Shown here piece by piece: positions 8,857 through 18,175 of a stretch of 36,872 nucleotides of DNA. Source of the DNA: Gemmatimonadota bacterium (lineage in GTDB: Bacteria; Latescibacterota; UBA2968); NCBI GenBank assembly GCA_009838845.1, contig VXRD01000135.1:1-36872 (forward strand), read 5' to 3'. The notes below the pieces were generated by a model. It saw nothing but the letters and a program-made list of their open reading frames with translations. It ran no database searches and had not been told where the DNA came from. A program made the translations under genes and the position numbers. Every line of letters begins with the position of its first letter. The stretch's first letter is position 1.

Positions 8857-9834
8857 ATGTCAGATCAAAAACAAGAAATTGCTGAGTTACTCAAAACGCA
8901 GCGCGAGAATCTGGGTCTGAGTATCGGCGATATTTACGAACACACGCGGATCAATCCCGAGTTTATCAAGGTGCTTGAAGCGGGCCAATTCGATTTATTG
9001 CCCGTAGCTTATGCGCGTTTATTTCTCAAAACTTATGCACAAGCACTCAATCTCAATGTTCGGGACATCCTTATTCTCTTTGATAGAAGCGTTGTACTGC
9101 CGCGTGAGCGGGCCACAGCACTACCCTCTCCAGAACGCGGGATAAATCGCAGCGCAATATTTATCTCGTTGCTCGCATTCGCGGTGATTGCAGTGGTGAT
9201 CCTCTTTCTCAACTCGCGTGAAGAAGCACCGCTCACAGCCCCCCTCGATACAACCACACCACCTCTTCCAATACCAGATAGCACGGAATCAGTTATCTCA
9301 ACCGAACAAATAAGCATTTCCGAAGAGGAGATGTCGCCTGGAATGCAGGATAGCGCGAGATCCGGACAGGAGATGCAACTGCGAGACAGCACACAGTCCG
9401 TTATGCCATCCCTATCGGAAAACCAGATGATGCCATCTGCCCAGACTACGGGTATTGTGGCAGAGACGCCAGCCTCTCAACCCGCACCTGTTGTGCTCAG
9501 CACATATAATTTGCCTATTCACGGCGTCATTGCCGAAGGAGAAATCATGATTCTTTCCGGCGTTGCAAGAGAAAACGCGCATCTATCCGTTACTGCTGAT
9601 GACCGCGGGGTTTTTGCAGGAGTGCTTCCTGTAGGACGGCAGCAACGCTGGCTGGCACATGACCGCTTTCAAGTGGAGATACAACGAGCCAGCTCGATTT
9701 CGCTTTCACTGCAGGACCAGCCTCTCGAAGTTGTCAGCCCACCCGATCGCGGTCTTCGCCTGACTATTTTTCGCACCCTCATCAAAGTCGAAGAACTCGG
9801 CGACACGCCCTCTGGCCCACAGATAGGCCGATAG
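8857..9834 (+). CDS. RodZ-like helix-turn-helix membrane protein
   Basis: RodZ links the MreB cytoskeleton to the cell-wall elongation machinery. The 325-residue protein has the family layout. A cytoplasmic helix-turn-helix domain spans about residues 8-75, including LKTQRENLGLS and the FDLLPVAYARLFLKTYA block typical of RodZ. One membrane helix lies near residue 100-122 (AIFISLLAFAVIAVVILFL). A low-complexity Ser/Thr/Met/Pro-rich periplasmic linker follows, then a C-terminal beta domain similar to DUF4115 (about 215-320). E. coli RodZ is 337 residues. The gene sits between maf and priA with small gaps; no mreB is in the window. There is no clear ribosome site before the ATG. A plain HTH regulator is unlikely because of the membrane helix and DUF4115-like end. 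Confidence 0.85.
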   Translation: MSDQKQEIAELLKTQRENLGLSIGDIYEHTRINPEFIKVLEAGQFDLLPVAYARLFLKTYAQALNLNVRDILILFDRSVVLPRERATALPSPERGINRSAIFISLLAFAVIAVVILFLNSREEAPLTAPLDTTTPPLPIPDSTESVISTEQISISEEEMSPGMQDSARSGQEMQLRDSTQSVMPSLSENQMMPSAQTTGIVAETPASQPAPVVLSTYNLPIHGVIAEGEIMILSGVARENAHLSVTADDRGVFAGVLPVGRQQRWLAHDRFQVEIQRASSISLSLQDQPLEVVSPPDRGLRLTIFRTLIKVEELGDTPSGPQIGR

Positions 9835-9839
9835 TTTTT

Positions 9840-12284
9840 ATGGCGCACCCTTTCGCACAAATCGTTCCCCTGGGCACATCCCTCGATACATTTACCTACC
9901 GCATTCCCGACGATCTCCAGAACGATCTCCAAACGGGCTACCGCGTCCTTGTCCCTTTTGGAGAACGCTGGGTTACGGGTATTGTCGTCGGCTTTTGCGA
10001 AACGTGCGATCTGCCCTCCAATCGCGTCAAGACCATTGCCCAAATCCTGGATTCACATCCTCTTGTGACACCGTCGATGCTCGAATTGTGCAAGTGGATG
10101 GCCTGGTATTATCTGTGCAGTCTCTCGGAGGTCATCTCTGCGGCTCTTCCATCGGGTATTCACCTGGATAGTGGGCAGCATTTTGCCCTTGAAAAAAACT
10201 TTGACGACGCGATCAGTCGCCTGCTTTCGCCGCGTCAGCGCGAGGTCGTCACTGTATTGGGCGAACTCGGTTCGGCATCGATGCGACAACTTCAAAAACG
10301 ACTTGGAAAACAGGGCGTACAGCCCGCGATATACGGCCTTTTGAGGCGGGGTGTTCTGGTCGCGTTTCAAAAGATGTCAGCACCTAAAGTAAAAACCAAG
10401 ACCCAGCGTGCAGTGGCACTTGTGCCCGATGATTCGCGCTGGTTTGACCTGGAATTGCCCACACTGGAAAAACGCGCACCCCGCCAGGCGCAGTGTATTC
10501 GCCTTCTGCGTTCGGCAAATCGCCCCCTGTTGACCGCACAGCTGTCCGCAGAAGGGATTTCATCGGGCGTACTGAGAGAAATGGCCAAGCGCAATTTGAT
10601 CTGTTTTATTAATCGCGAAGTAGTGCGCGACCCTTATGCCGACACCGATCTTCCTCCGCCAGAGGATGTAACGCTCACGCCCCATCAAGCGCGGGCTATC
10701 CAGGCGATTGGACAAAGCATTGATGAAAACGCCTTTCAGGTTCACCTTTTGCGCGGGGTGACGGGTAGCGGAAAAACACTGGTTTATATTCGGGCGGTTG
10801 CACACGCACTCGCATCGGGAAAAGGCGCGATTGTTCTGGTGCCGGAAATCACTCTGACGCCGCAGACCGTCCGTCGCTTTCGCGCCCATTTTGGCGATCG
10901 CGTCGCGGTTTTGCACAGTGCATTGTCCCCTGGTGAACGCTACGATGCCTGGCGCGAGGTTCGCAGGGGAAAACGCGCCGTTGTTATTGGTGCGCGCTCA
11001 GCTATTTTTGCACCTGTCGAAAATCTGGGCCTTATCATCATCGACGAAGAACACGATGGTTCTTACAAACAAGACGATCCCGCACCTCGTTACAATGCGC
11101 GGGATGTCGCTGTGATGCGCGCCCATCTGCAAAATCTGCCCATTGTTCTGGGCTCGGCAACCCCTTCTCTCGAGTCGCATCACAATGCACAGACGGGAAA
11201 ATTCAGCACTTTAATATTGCCAGAGCGCATCGACAATCGTCCATTGCCCACTGTCACACTCGTGGATATGCGGCACGAAGGTGGCAGTTTGTTTTCTCGC
11301 CCGCTTCGGGAAAAGATGCGCGAACGCATTGAAAAGGGCGAACGCACCATTTTGCTTCAAAACCGGCGCGGGTACGCGCCTGCGGTTCAATGCGCCGACT
11401 GTGGGGAAAGTTTCCAGTGCGATCACTGTCAGGTTACCCTGACTTATCACGCGACCCGACGCCTGATGCTCTGTCATTATTGCGGTTATATTGAGCCATC
11501 CCCCTCGGCGTGTCCGTCGTGTAACAGCAGCAATTTTCATTTGCTGGGCGTGGGGACACAGCGCGTTGAAGAGACCCTCGAAGCGCAATTTCCCGGTGTG
11601 CGCGTTTTGCGAATGGATGTGGATACCACGCGCCGCAAGGGCGCGCATGACCGCATACTCAGTCGCTTTTCCCGAGGCGAGGCCGATATTTTGCTCGGTA
11701 CGCAGATGATCGCCAAGGGGCTCGATTTTCCCGGTGTGACACTCGTCGGCGTTATTTCTGCGGATACGAGTATCCATTTGCCGGATTTTCGCGCCAGCGA
11801 ACGCACATTCCAATTGCTGACTCAGGTCAGTGGGCGCGCCGGACGAGGCGAGATTCCGGGGGAAGTCGTTATTCAAACTTATATGCCCGATGGCGAGGCC
11901 GTGCAATGCGCACAGTGCCACGATTTTGAAGCTTTTGCACAGCGCGAACTCAGTGCGCGTCAAAGTCTGGGTTACCCGCCCTTTGGACGCGTGGTGCTTT
12001 TGCTCTTTAAGGGCAAAGATGAACACGAAGTCGCACGCGCGGCTGGCATAATCGCTCAGGCTTTGCGCGAACAAACACCCCCCGATGTTGAAATTCTGGG
12101 TCCTGTACAGGCTCCTCTCGCACGTATCCAGAGCACCTATCGCTGGCAGGTTTTGCTCAAGTCCGATTCGCACAGCCATCTCAATGCCGCCGCCCGCAAT
12201 GCCGCCGCGCAATTTGCTCCTAATAAACGCCGATCTCGCGGTGTGACTCTGGCGATCAATGTCGATCCGATGTCGATGCTTTGA
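9840..12284 (+). CDS. priA: Primosomal replication restart helicase PriA
   Basis: PriA recognises stalled forks and D-loops and reloads the replicative helicase. The 814-residue protein has an N-terminal DNA-binding region, then a superfamily 2 helicase core with Walker A GVTGSGKT and Walker B IIIDEEH. The aromatic-rich loop SYKQDDPAPRYNARD follows directly, as in the family. Eight cysteines in four CxxC pairs (CADC, CDHC, CHYC, CPSC) form the two-zinc module. The helicase C-terminal motifs GTQMIAKGLDFPGV and QVSGRAGRG come after. It is somewhat longer than the E. coli protein (732). The ATG lies 5 bases after the RodZ-like stop, with no strong ribosome site, suggesting coupled translation. 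Confidence 0.97.
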   Translation: MAHPFAQIVPLGTSLDTFTYRIPDDLQNDLQTGYRVLVPFGERWVTGIVVGFCETCDLPSNRVKTIAQILDSHPLVTPSMLELCKWMAWYYLCSLSEVISAALPSGIHLDSGQHFALEKNFDDAISRLLSPRQREVVTVLGELGSASMRQLQKRLGKQGVQPAIYGLLRRGVLVAFQKMSAPKVKTKTQRAVALVPDDSRWFDLELPTLEKRAPRQAQCIRLLRSANRPLLTAQLSAEGISSGVLREMAKRNLICFINREVVRDPYADTDLPPPEDVTLTPHQARAIQAIGQSIDENAFQVHLLRGVTGSGKTLVYIRAVAHALASGKGAIVLVPEITLTPQTVRRFRAHFGDRVAVLHSALSPGERYDAWREVRRGKRAVVIGARSAIFAPVENLGLIIIDEEHDGSYKQDDPAPRYNARDVAVMRAHLQNLPIVLGSATPSLESHHNAQTGKFSTLILPERIDNRPLPTVTLVDMRHEGGSLFSRPLREKMRERIEKGERTILLQNRRGYAPAVQCADCGESFQCDHCQVTLTYHATRRLMLCHYCGYIEPSPSACPSCNSSNFHLLGVGTQRVEETLEAQFPGVRVLRMDVDTTRRKGAHDRILSRFSRGEADILLGTQMIAKGLDFPGVTLVGVISADTSIHLPDFRASERTFQLLTQVSGRAGRGEIPGEVVIQTYMPDGEAVQCAQCHDFEAFAQRELSARQSLGYPPFGRVVLLLFKGKDEHEVARAAGIIAQALREQTPPDVEILGPVQAPLARIQSTYRWQVLLKSDSHSHLNAAARNAAAQFAPNKRRSRGVTLAINVDPMSML

Positions 12285-12294
12285 GCGGTGAATT

Positions 12295-13722
12295 ATGTTC
12301 TCTCGAATCAAATCTCTCGCGCAACACACGGCGGTCTATGGCATGGGCGACCTGCTCGGTCGCGCAGTGTCCATTTTGCTCGTGCCCATCTATGCCAGAC
12401 ATCTCACGCCTGCGGATAATGGCATTTTGTCTCTGGCATTTGCATTTATCGGATTTAGCGCGGTTTTTTATTCCCTCGGTCTCAATCCCGCGCTGATCCG
12501 TCTCTTATCTGGCAAGACCGATCTCGGCAAACATCGCGCCGCATTTAGCTCCGCATTTTGGGCACTGTTCGCCACAGGTGTTATTCTGTCGAGTCTGGTC
12601 TGGACCAATGCCGGGAGTCTCGCGCATCATCTTTTGGGCAGTTCGGATTATAGTGCGATTTTCGAACTTATTGCCGCCGTTGTCCTTTTGGACGCGCTGT
12701 CAGAACCCCTTTTCACACTTTGTCGCGCTCGTCAGAGATCCTTTCACTATGCGATTGTGCGGGTGATTCAACACTCGCTACAACTCGGTCTTACCGCTTA
12801 TTTTATCGCAATTCTCGGACAGGGGCCAATCGCAGTTTTTGAAGCCAATCTCATCAGTTCTCTCTTTGCACTTATTGTCATGTTTCCCATTGGCCTGCGG
12901 TTAATTCGTCCCACTTTTGATATGCGTGCGTTGCGCGAACTTCTGCGTTTTGGCCTGCCCTTTGTACCCTCAGCTTTTTCCTTTCTTATCATTAGTCTGT
13001 CTGATCGCTTTTTGATCCGATTTTTTTTGGATCTCGACGATCTGGGTATTTACGGTATTACCTATAAACTCGGTCTGCCCATCTTTTTTGTGGTTAAAGC
13101 GTTTCGCTCGGCCTGGGCACCTGCCGTGCTCGACGAAACCGAAGATGAAAATACAGAGGAAGATACGCGGCAGATGTGTGCGCGTGTCACTACGTATTTC
13201 ACGCTGTTCGGCATTTTGGGCTGTCTGATTTTAGCCACTTTTGCACGCGAAATTATTGTTCTGATTGCCGGTGACAATGCGGAGACTTATCTCGAAGGCA
13301 TACGGGTTGTGCCCCTGGTGGGGCTGGCATTTTTCTTTCACGGTCTTTATATCATTCTCACCGCGGGTGTATATGCCGAAGGTCGCGCGGGATCCCTGCC
13401 GTTTATTGTGGGAACGGGTGCGTGTGTGAATATCGCTATCAATATTTTTCTTTTGCCCAAAATTGGATTTATTGCCGCTGCTTATAGTACGCTTATCGCG
13501 CATGTTTTGATGGCGGTTTTGCTTTTTCTAATTGTGCGTCGGTTTTATCCGGTTCCCTACGAGTACGGACGTTTAGGGAAAATATGTGTTGCGGGGGCGG
13601 TGGTTTTTGTCGTTTTATCACCTCATCTCCACGATACGTCAATAGAGGGTGTTATTGCGCGTGTAATTTTTGTTGCGGGATATCCCCTCATTTTGTGGGG
13701 ATGGCGTTTTTTTATGCCCTAA
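12295..13722 (+). CDS. Polysaccharide (lipid-linked oligosaccharide) flippase, MOP superfamily
   Basis: This 475-residue protein is almost entirely membrane helices (about 12-14) and resembles Wzx/PST-type flippases of the MATE-MVF superfamily. These carry undecaprenyl-linked sugars across the inner membrane. The N-terminus (GMGDLLGRAVSILLVPIYARHLTPADNGILSL) matches the family pattern of a short amphipathic start followed by a helix with P-x-Y-x-R. An acidic loop (DETEDENTEEDTRQM) lies in the middle and joins the two helix bundles. It starts 10 bases after priA. No glycosyltransferases are nearby, so the transported glycan is unknown. MurJ is a less likely alternative. Confidence 0.82.
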   Translation: MFSRIKSLAQHTAVYGMGDLLGRAVSILLVPIYARHLTPADNGILSLAFAFIGFSAVFYSLGLNPALIRLLSGKTDLGKHRAAFSSAFWALFATGVILSSLVWTNAGSLAHHLLGSSDYSAIFELIAAVVLLDALSEPLFTLCRARQRSFHYAIVRVIQHSLQLGLTAYFIAILGQGPIAVFEANLISSLFALIVMFPIGLRLIRPTFDMRALRELLRFGLPFVPSAFSFLIISLSDRFLIRFFLDLDDLGIYGITYKLGLPIFFVVKAFRSAWAPAVLDETEDENTEEDTRQMCARVTTYFTLFGILGCLILATFAREIIVLIAGDNAETYLEGIRVVPLVGLAFFFHGLYIILTAGVYAEGRAGSLPFIVGTGACVNIAINIFLLPKIGFIAAAYSTLIAHVLMAVLLFLIVRRFYPVPYEYGRLGKICVAGAVVFVVLSPHLHDTSIEGVIARVIFVAGYPLILWGWRFFMP

Positions 13723-13729
13723 CAAACCG

Positions 13730-13757
13730 TTGACTTTGGTCTGCAATTCTGTATATT
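13730..13757 (+). promoter_or_regulatory. Sigma70-type promoter for glyA
   Basis: TTGACT (13730-13735) and TATATT (13752-13757) are separated by 16 bases. The promoter starts 8 bases after the flippase stop, so transcription would begin near 13764, just before the riboswitch stem P1. Confidence 0.65.
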
Positions 13758-13770
13758 GATTTTTGACAAG

Positions 13771-13851
13771 GGTCTGCGTGACTGGCGAATGAACGTGGAA
13801 TTGACCACGGGGAAGCGCAGTGCTCTTTATCCGATAGCCGATCGCCTGGGC
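13771..13851 (+). promoter_or_regulatory. ZTP (pfl-type) riboswitch controlling glyA
   Basis: The leader matches the ZMP/ZTP riboswitch class that senses AICAR (ZMP) or ZTP when 10-formyl-tetrahydrofolate is short. P1 pairs 13774-13778 (CTGCG) with 13816-13820 (CGCAG). The conserved GACTGGCG (13780-13787) follows P1. P2 pairs 13794-13798 (CGTGG) with 13805-13809 (CCACG), followed by the conserved GGGGAAGCG. The second domain ends in the hallmark CGCCTGGGC (13843-13851). Placement before glyA, a one-carbon folate gene, is a classical context for this class. The final CGCCTGGGC also forms the left arm of the terminator downstream, so ligand binding should turn expression on. Confidence 0.92.
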
Positions 13852-13885
13852 TTATGAAAATTTACACACAGCCCGGGCTATTTTT
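13844..13885 (+). terminator. Riboswitch-controlled intrinsic terminator
   Basis: GCCTGGGCT (13844-13852) pairs over nine positions, with one G-U wobble, with AGCCCGGGC (13870-13878). TATTTTT follows at 13879-13885. The left arm overlaps the conserved 3' end of the ZTP riboswitch, so aptamer folding and termination are mutually exclusive. Confidence 0.88.
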
Positions 13886-13914
13886 GTATCGGGCCAAATA
13901 CGAGGAGAATATCC

Positions 13915-15420
13915 ATGTCCAGCCCTCTTGCCGACTATCTGTCGCAAAATCCTATCCCAAATCCCGGATTTGTCGCCTATTTGGCCGCGCTGGAACAGGT
14001 CGCCTCCATATCGCCCGATGTGGCGAAAAATATCGTGGGCGAGTTGGCCGACCAGCGTGCAAATCTCAAGATGATTGCGAGTGAAAATTATTGTTCTTTG
14101 CCCACGCAACTGGCGATGGGCAATTTGCTGACTGATAAATACGCGGAGGGGATACCCGATCACCGCTTTTACGCCGGTTGCGACAATGTAGATGCGATCG
14201 AAAGCCAGGCTGCAAAACTGGCGTGCGATCTCTTTGGCGCGGATCACGCTTATGTTCAACCCCATTCGGGCGCAGATGCCAATATGGTCGCTTTTTGGGC
14301 GATTCTTTCGGGGCGTGTTCAAGATGTCGCACTCGAAAAAATAGGGGAAAAATCGCCGTTTGATCTCTCGGCTGAAGCATGGGACGCGCTTCGCAAACAA
14401 TTGGGCAATCAAAAGCTCCTGGGACTGGATCTTTCATCTGGGGGGCATCTCACGCACGGCTATCGCATCAATGTGTCCGGGCGTATGTTTGAGGCGCATG
14501 AGTACTCCGTAAATAAAGAATCTGGCCTGATTGACTACGATGAAGTCCGAGATCAGGCCAGAGCGGTCAAACCTTTGATTCTTTTAGCGGGTTATAGTGC
14601 ATATCCGCGCAAAATTAATTTCCGCATTTTCCGGGAAATCGCCGATGAAGTGGGGGCTGTTTTTATGGTGGATATGGCGCATTTTTCCGGATTGGTGGCC
14701 GGTAAAGTTTTTGCGGGTGATTTTGATCCGGTTGCCCATGCCCATGTCGTTTCGACAACCACACACAAAACCCTGCGCGGTCCCAGAGGGGGTATGGTTT
14801 TGTGTACGGAAGAATTTGCCGAACAGGTCGATAAGGGCTGCCCAATGGTGCTCGGCGGTCCACTGCCTCATGTGATGGCGGCCAAAGCTGTCGCGTTTCA
14901 GGAAGCGAGTACGCCCGAGTTTCAAGCGTATGCTGCAAGAATTGTCGATAATGCCCAGGTGCTCGCACAGGCATGTATAGACGCGGGTCTCGCGGTTCTC
15001 ACAGGGGGTACTGATAATCACCTACTTCGAATCGACGTTACCCCCTTTAATCTTACGGGGCGCCAGGCGGAAACCCTGCTCCGCGATGCCGGGATTACGC
15101 TGAATAGAAATACCATTCCCTTTGATCCCAATGGTCCATGGTACACCAGTGGTCTGAGGGTGGGCACTCCGGCGCTTACGACGCTTGGTATGGGGGCGGA
15201 AGAGATGAGAGAAATCGGCGCGATTATGGGCAATGTGCTCACCCATGCACGGCCATTGAAGTTCACGAAGGGCAGAAGCGCGGGCCAGTTTAGTAAGGTC
15301 CAATACAGAGTACAGGATGGTGTGCTCGAAGACGCCCAACAGAGGATCGCCAATCTTCTCGATCGGTTCCCGGTTTATCCCGAACTCGATCTGGCGTATT
15401 TGCAAAAGGCGTTTGGTTAG
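13915..15420 (+). CDS. glyA: Serine hydroxymethyltransferase (long form)
   Basis: GlyA converts serine and tetrahydrofolate to glycine and 5,10-methylene-tetrahydrofolate using pyridoxal phosphate. The 501-residue product is about 80 longer than the E. coli enzyme. It belongs to the long-form branch with an N-terminal extension and an insert at about 133-165. The core motifs are intact: [17 protein letters not shown] and [11 protein letters not shown]. The PLP region D253-MAH and the Schiff-base lysine K285 in [14 protein letters not shown] are present. A GAGGAG site lies about 7 bases before the ATG. Expression should respond to ZTP through the riboswitch and terminator upstream. The neighbour on the other side is convergent, with a 25-base gap. 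Confidence 0.96.
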   Translation: MSSPLADYLSQNPIPNPGFVAYLAALEQVASISPDVAKNIVGELADQRANLKMIASENYCSLPTQLAMGNLLTDKYAEGIPDHRFYAGCDNVDAIESQAAKLACDLFGADHAYVQPHSGADANMVAFWAILSGRVQDVALEKIGEKSPFDLSAEAWDALRKQLGNQKLLGLDLSSGGHLTHGYRINVSGRMFEAHEYSVNKESGLIDYDEVRDQARAVKPLILLAGYSAYPRKINFRIFREIADEVGAVFMVDMAHFSGLVAGKVFAGDFDPVAHAHVVSTTTHKTLRGPRGGMVLCTEEFAEQVDKGCPMVLGGPLPHVMAAKAVAFQEASTPEFQAYAARIVDNAQVLAQACIDAGLAVLTGGTDNHLLRIDVTPFNLTGRQAETLLRDAGITLNRNTIPFDPNGPWYTSGLRVGTPALTTLGMGAEEMREIGAIMGNVLTHARPLKFTKGRSAGQFSKVQYRVQDGVLEDAQQRIANLLDRFPVYPELDLAYLQKAFG

Positions 15421-15445
15421 ACGCTGTCAGTAGGGAAAAACTCGT

Positions 15446-16687
15446 TCAACTAAACAATAGCTTCAAATAAAACAGGGGATTGGTGAGTTGTTTTTTGGGG
15501 ACGGCATTGGCCATCATGCCGCAGATTAGATCGCGCACTTTGTCGTTGTGTGCGGCTTTGTGGATTGTAAAATTGAGGAGGGGACGCCATTGTCCCAATT
15601 TTTGCATCCGCGTGCTGGTCGCCAATTCATCGCCTATTGCATCCCATAATCGGTCTTCATATCGCTTCAAAAAAGCCGCTGAATAATTGTTTGCGGCAAT
15701 GGCTTCCTGCACGGCATCTACGGCAAAACGCGCGGAATATAGTGCATTGCCAATTCCCTCACCCGTAAAGGGGTCGATCAATCCCGCGGCATCGCCCAAA
15801 AGCAATACGCCATTTCCATAACTTTTTCGACGGGTGCTTCCCACTGGTAGATTCCATCCCACTGGGTCTTCTGTTGGACGCGCATTTTTGAATCGGTGGG
15901 CATAAGGCGAGCGACTGATTACTTCGTTTAGTGCTACTTTCAAATCCACACGTCGCTTTTTCAATACATCGTGACGCATGCCAATGCCCACATTTGCCGT
16001 CCCATTTTCCAGTGGGAAAATCCAGAAATAGCCCGGCAAGACTTCATCTACAAAATGCAACTCGATTTGATTCCCCAATTCCGCCACATTTTCGTAATAG
16101 CAGCGAATTGCTACGACCCAGTGCACGGATTCATGGGCGTACAATCCCGCTTTGCGCGCGACCATTGAATTAAAACCATCACAGCCGAGCACGACGCGAC
16201 CATGTATTTCGCGTTCTCTGCCATCCACCACGCCGCGCACACCCACAATTTGCTCGTTTTCTCGTATCAGGTCTTTAACGGCAAATCCCTCATAACAGGT
16301 GTTCGCAACCTTTTTTGCTTCTTCAAAGAGAAAATTATCCAGTACCTCGCGCCGGATCACAAACCCTTCCATTGGCAGTACTTTACCCGTGGCCTGATCC
16401 CGGTGATCATACCGCCGCAAATCCACACGCGCATCCACGTGATTCGGGCTGCCAAATACGACTTCTCGAATGGTTGCGCCAGGCAATCGCGCAACCTTGT
16501 CGAATAAGTCGAGTTCGTGTAAAATTGACACGACTTTGCCCGATAGCGCGTCGCCACAGATTTTATCCCGCGGAAATCGCGCCTTATCTACCAGACAGAC
16601 ATTGAGTCCCGCACGATGGGCATATAACGCCGCTGTCGCGCCTGCTGGCCCCGCGCCAACAATGATCATGTCGTATATCTCAGTCAT
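15446..16687 (-). CDS. Geranylgeranyl reductase family FAD-dependent oxidoreductase
   Basis: Members of this flavoprotein family reduce double bonds in isoprenoid chains (geranylgeranyl lipids, menaquinone side chains) or oxidise related substrates. The 413-residue protein begins with the dinucleotide fold IIVGAGPAGATAALYAHRAG. It has the family CGD motif (RDKICGDALSG), and the second FAD motif GDAAGLIDPFTGEGIGNAL. I chose the ATG at 16687 because a GGGAG site lies 5 bases upstream; an earlier TTG at 16711 would add eight residues. The gene starts 40 bases after the DUF1015 gene on the same strand and may be co-transcribed. It is convergent with glyA. The exact substrate is unknown; a menaquinone or membrane-lipid prenyl reductase is plausible. 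Confidence 0.85.
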   Translation of the reverse strand: MTEIYDMIIVGAGPAGATAALYAHRAGLNVCLVDKARFPRDKICGDALSGKVVSILHELDLFDKVARLPGATIREVVFGSPNHVDARVDLRRYDHRDQATGKVLPMEGFVIRREVLDNFLFEEAKKVANTCYEGFAVKDLIRENEQIVGVRGVVDGREREIHGRVVLGCDGFNSMVARKAGLYAHESVHWVVAIRCYYENVAELGNQIELHFVDEVLPGYFWIFPLENGTANVGIGMRHDVLKKRRVDLKVALNEVISRSPYAHRFKNARPTEDPVGWNLPVGSTRRKSYGNGVLLLGDAAGLIDPFTGEGIGNALYSARFAVDAVQEAIAANNYSAAFLKRYEDRLWDAIGDELATSTRMQKLGQWRPLLNFTIHKAAHNDKVRDLICGMMANAVPKKQLTNPLFYLKLLFS

Positions 16688-16727
16688 ATATCTCCCACAT
16701 CTGAATTGCAATTGAAATCATCATATA

Positions 16728-18071
16728 TTATCGTTTAGTATGGACAAGGCTTCGGCATTCCATATAGTAACGTTTTTCGTCAGCGTGGCCGATGGATATG
16801 GATTTTCGAGGGTAGGCGCCGTAGCGGACAATAGATTCGAATACGCTGTCTTTTGAAATGGGAGGCATGTAAAAACCGAGCGCGTCTGGTTTGTTGCCCA
16901 GGTCGTCGATTACGTCTTCGCCGTGGATAAATCCGACTTCGGCTTCGGTATTTTCTCGCGTGAACAGGTCGAGCGCGGCTTCCATTGTTTCGGGTATGGT
17001 TCTCTGAGATGGGTTTTCAATTACGAGTATGCCCAGGTCGCCTGCCGCGCGATAGGGGAGGCAGTGGGTGGATGCGGATGATAGGGCTGCAGTGCGCTGA
17101 TGTTGCGCGTCGGGCGATGAAACTTTTTCCAGACGCGTCCGGGTGCCCGATGTGTTGAGCAGGGCGACGAGGGTGTTGCATGTGGTCTTTGGATCAATGC
17201 GGGTGATCAGTCTGTGGATAGGCTCTATATCTATCGCATCGTCGTGCAGGTTGATCAATTCGACCATGGCGTGTCTGGCCGGATGTCGTGCTGATCTGTT
17301 GTTGCGTGTTGATTTGGTTTTTTCCCACGCTTTTTGCGCGGCGGCAAATGAGTGGTTGCCATCACCCATGGCGTAGAGGAGTGTTTCGTTTTCGACGCCG
17401 TACTTCTGATAGATGTAATCGGGTTCAATGCGTTTGGCGAGTTTTTGGGCAATGCGCGCAATGTCTTTCTGGACGTCGATTAAGTGATACTTAAGTTGTC
17501 CTCCGTTCATCATGAGTTCGAAATCGACGATCTTGGGATGGCCTTCGTCAAAGAGGGGTTCGATAATTTCTTTTTTCGGGTCGTCAATGAGTACTAAAAT
17601 ATGGGGTGATTCGAGAGAGGCGTTGCCCCGAACTTCAAAACGCGCTTCGAGGTTTTTGGGATAGGTGCCCTCGGTTGTGCGGATGAGGGTTTTGGACTGG
17701 TTGCGGCTGTCGTAATGCTCGAGGTCGAGGGTGACGACGAGTCCTTTGCGCGATTTTCCAGAAGGCAAAACGCGATCGACGAGCAAAAAGCCCTCAATTT
17801 CGTCGCGAAAAATGCCATCGGTGACAAAGCGTTTCATGTTGTTGTGTACGCGGGCAATGCGTTCTTTGTGTTCATCGTCGTAGAGATAGACTTCGGGATA
17901 GATGAGGTCCAGGGTTGATGGCGTGTCTCCCACAATGCTTTTGACTTCTTCCCAATACGATATGTCGTGTACATACTGGTCACAGGCGATGACTGCCCAT
18001 TTTCTTAAGTCGATTTCGGGATTTGGGAGCAAAATTTTGGGTACGCCGAGCGCGATGTTGTCAAAAAACAT
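16728..18071 (-). CDS. DUF1015 family protein
   Basis: This 447-residue cytosolic protein belongs to the uncharacterised DUF1015 family. It shows the characteristic start (NPEIDLRKWAVIACDQYVHD) and the MGDGNHSFAAAQKAW block that is the family's best-conserved motif. I chose the ATG at 18071 because an AGAGGAA site precedes it by 8-9 bases; a TTG 18 bases upstream is less likely. In other bacteria such genes often lie near serA/serC. Here the neighbours are a prenyl-reductase-type flavoprotein and, divergently, a sulfatase. The function is not known, and I do not infer one. A candidate promoter lies at 18120-18148. Confidence 0.85.
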   Translation of the reverse strand: MFFDNIALGVPKILLPNPEIDLRKWAVIACDQYVHDISYWEEVKSIVGDTPSTLDLIYPEVYLYDDEHKERIARVHNNMKRFVTDGIFRDEIEGFLLVDRVLPSGKSRKGLVVTLDLEHYDSRNQSKTLIRTTEGTYPKNLEARFEVRGNASLESPHILVLIDDPKKEIIEPLFDEGHPKIVDFELMMNGGQLKYHLIDVQKDIARIAQKLAKRIEPDYIYQKYGVENETLLYAMGDGNHSFAAAQKAWEKTKSTRNNRSARHPARHAMVELINLHDDAIDIEPIHRLITRIDPKTTCNTLVALLNTSGTRTRLEKVSSPDAQHQRTAALSSASTHCLPYRAAGDLGILVIENPSQRTIPETMEAALDLFTRENTEAEVGFIHGEDVIDDLGNKPDALGFYMPPISKDSVFESIVRYGAYPRKSISIGHADEKRYYMECRSLVHTKR

Positions 18072-18119
18072 GGTGTTTTTCCTCTGCAAAAGATCAATGC
18101 ATTCTGATTCAACGGGAAC

Positions 18120-18148
18120 AATTTAATGCTTTATCTCATAGTCTGCAA
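18120..18148 (-). promoter_or_regulatory. Candidate promoter for the DUF1015 gene
   Basis: On the minus strand TTGCAG (18143-18148) and TAAATT (18120-18125) are separated by 17 bases, about 50 bases before the ATG. The match is moderate. Confidence 0.4.
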
Positions 18149-18175
18149 ACACATACACTGCGAAAGGAGAAATTT

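Noticed and set aside
11211-12329. 372-codon open frame on the minus strand, opposite priA
   Set aside because: The priA frame has all helicase and zinc motifs; the reverse frame has none.
18023-18175. N-terminal extension of the first sulfatase
   Set aside because: The 51 extra residues have no family similarity and overlap the divergent DUF1015 start; an AGGAG site marks the ATG at 18176.
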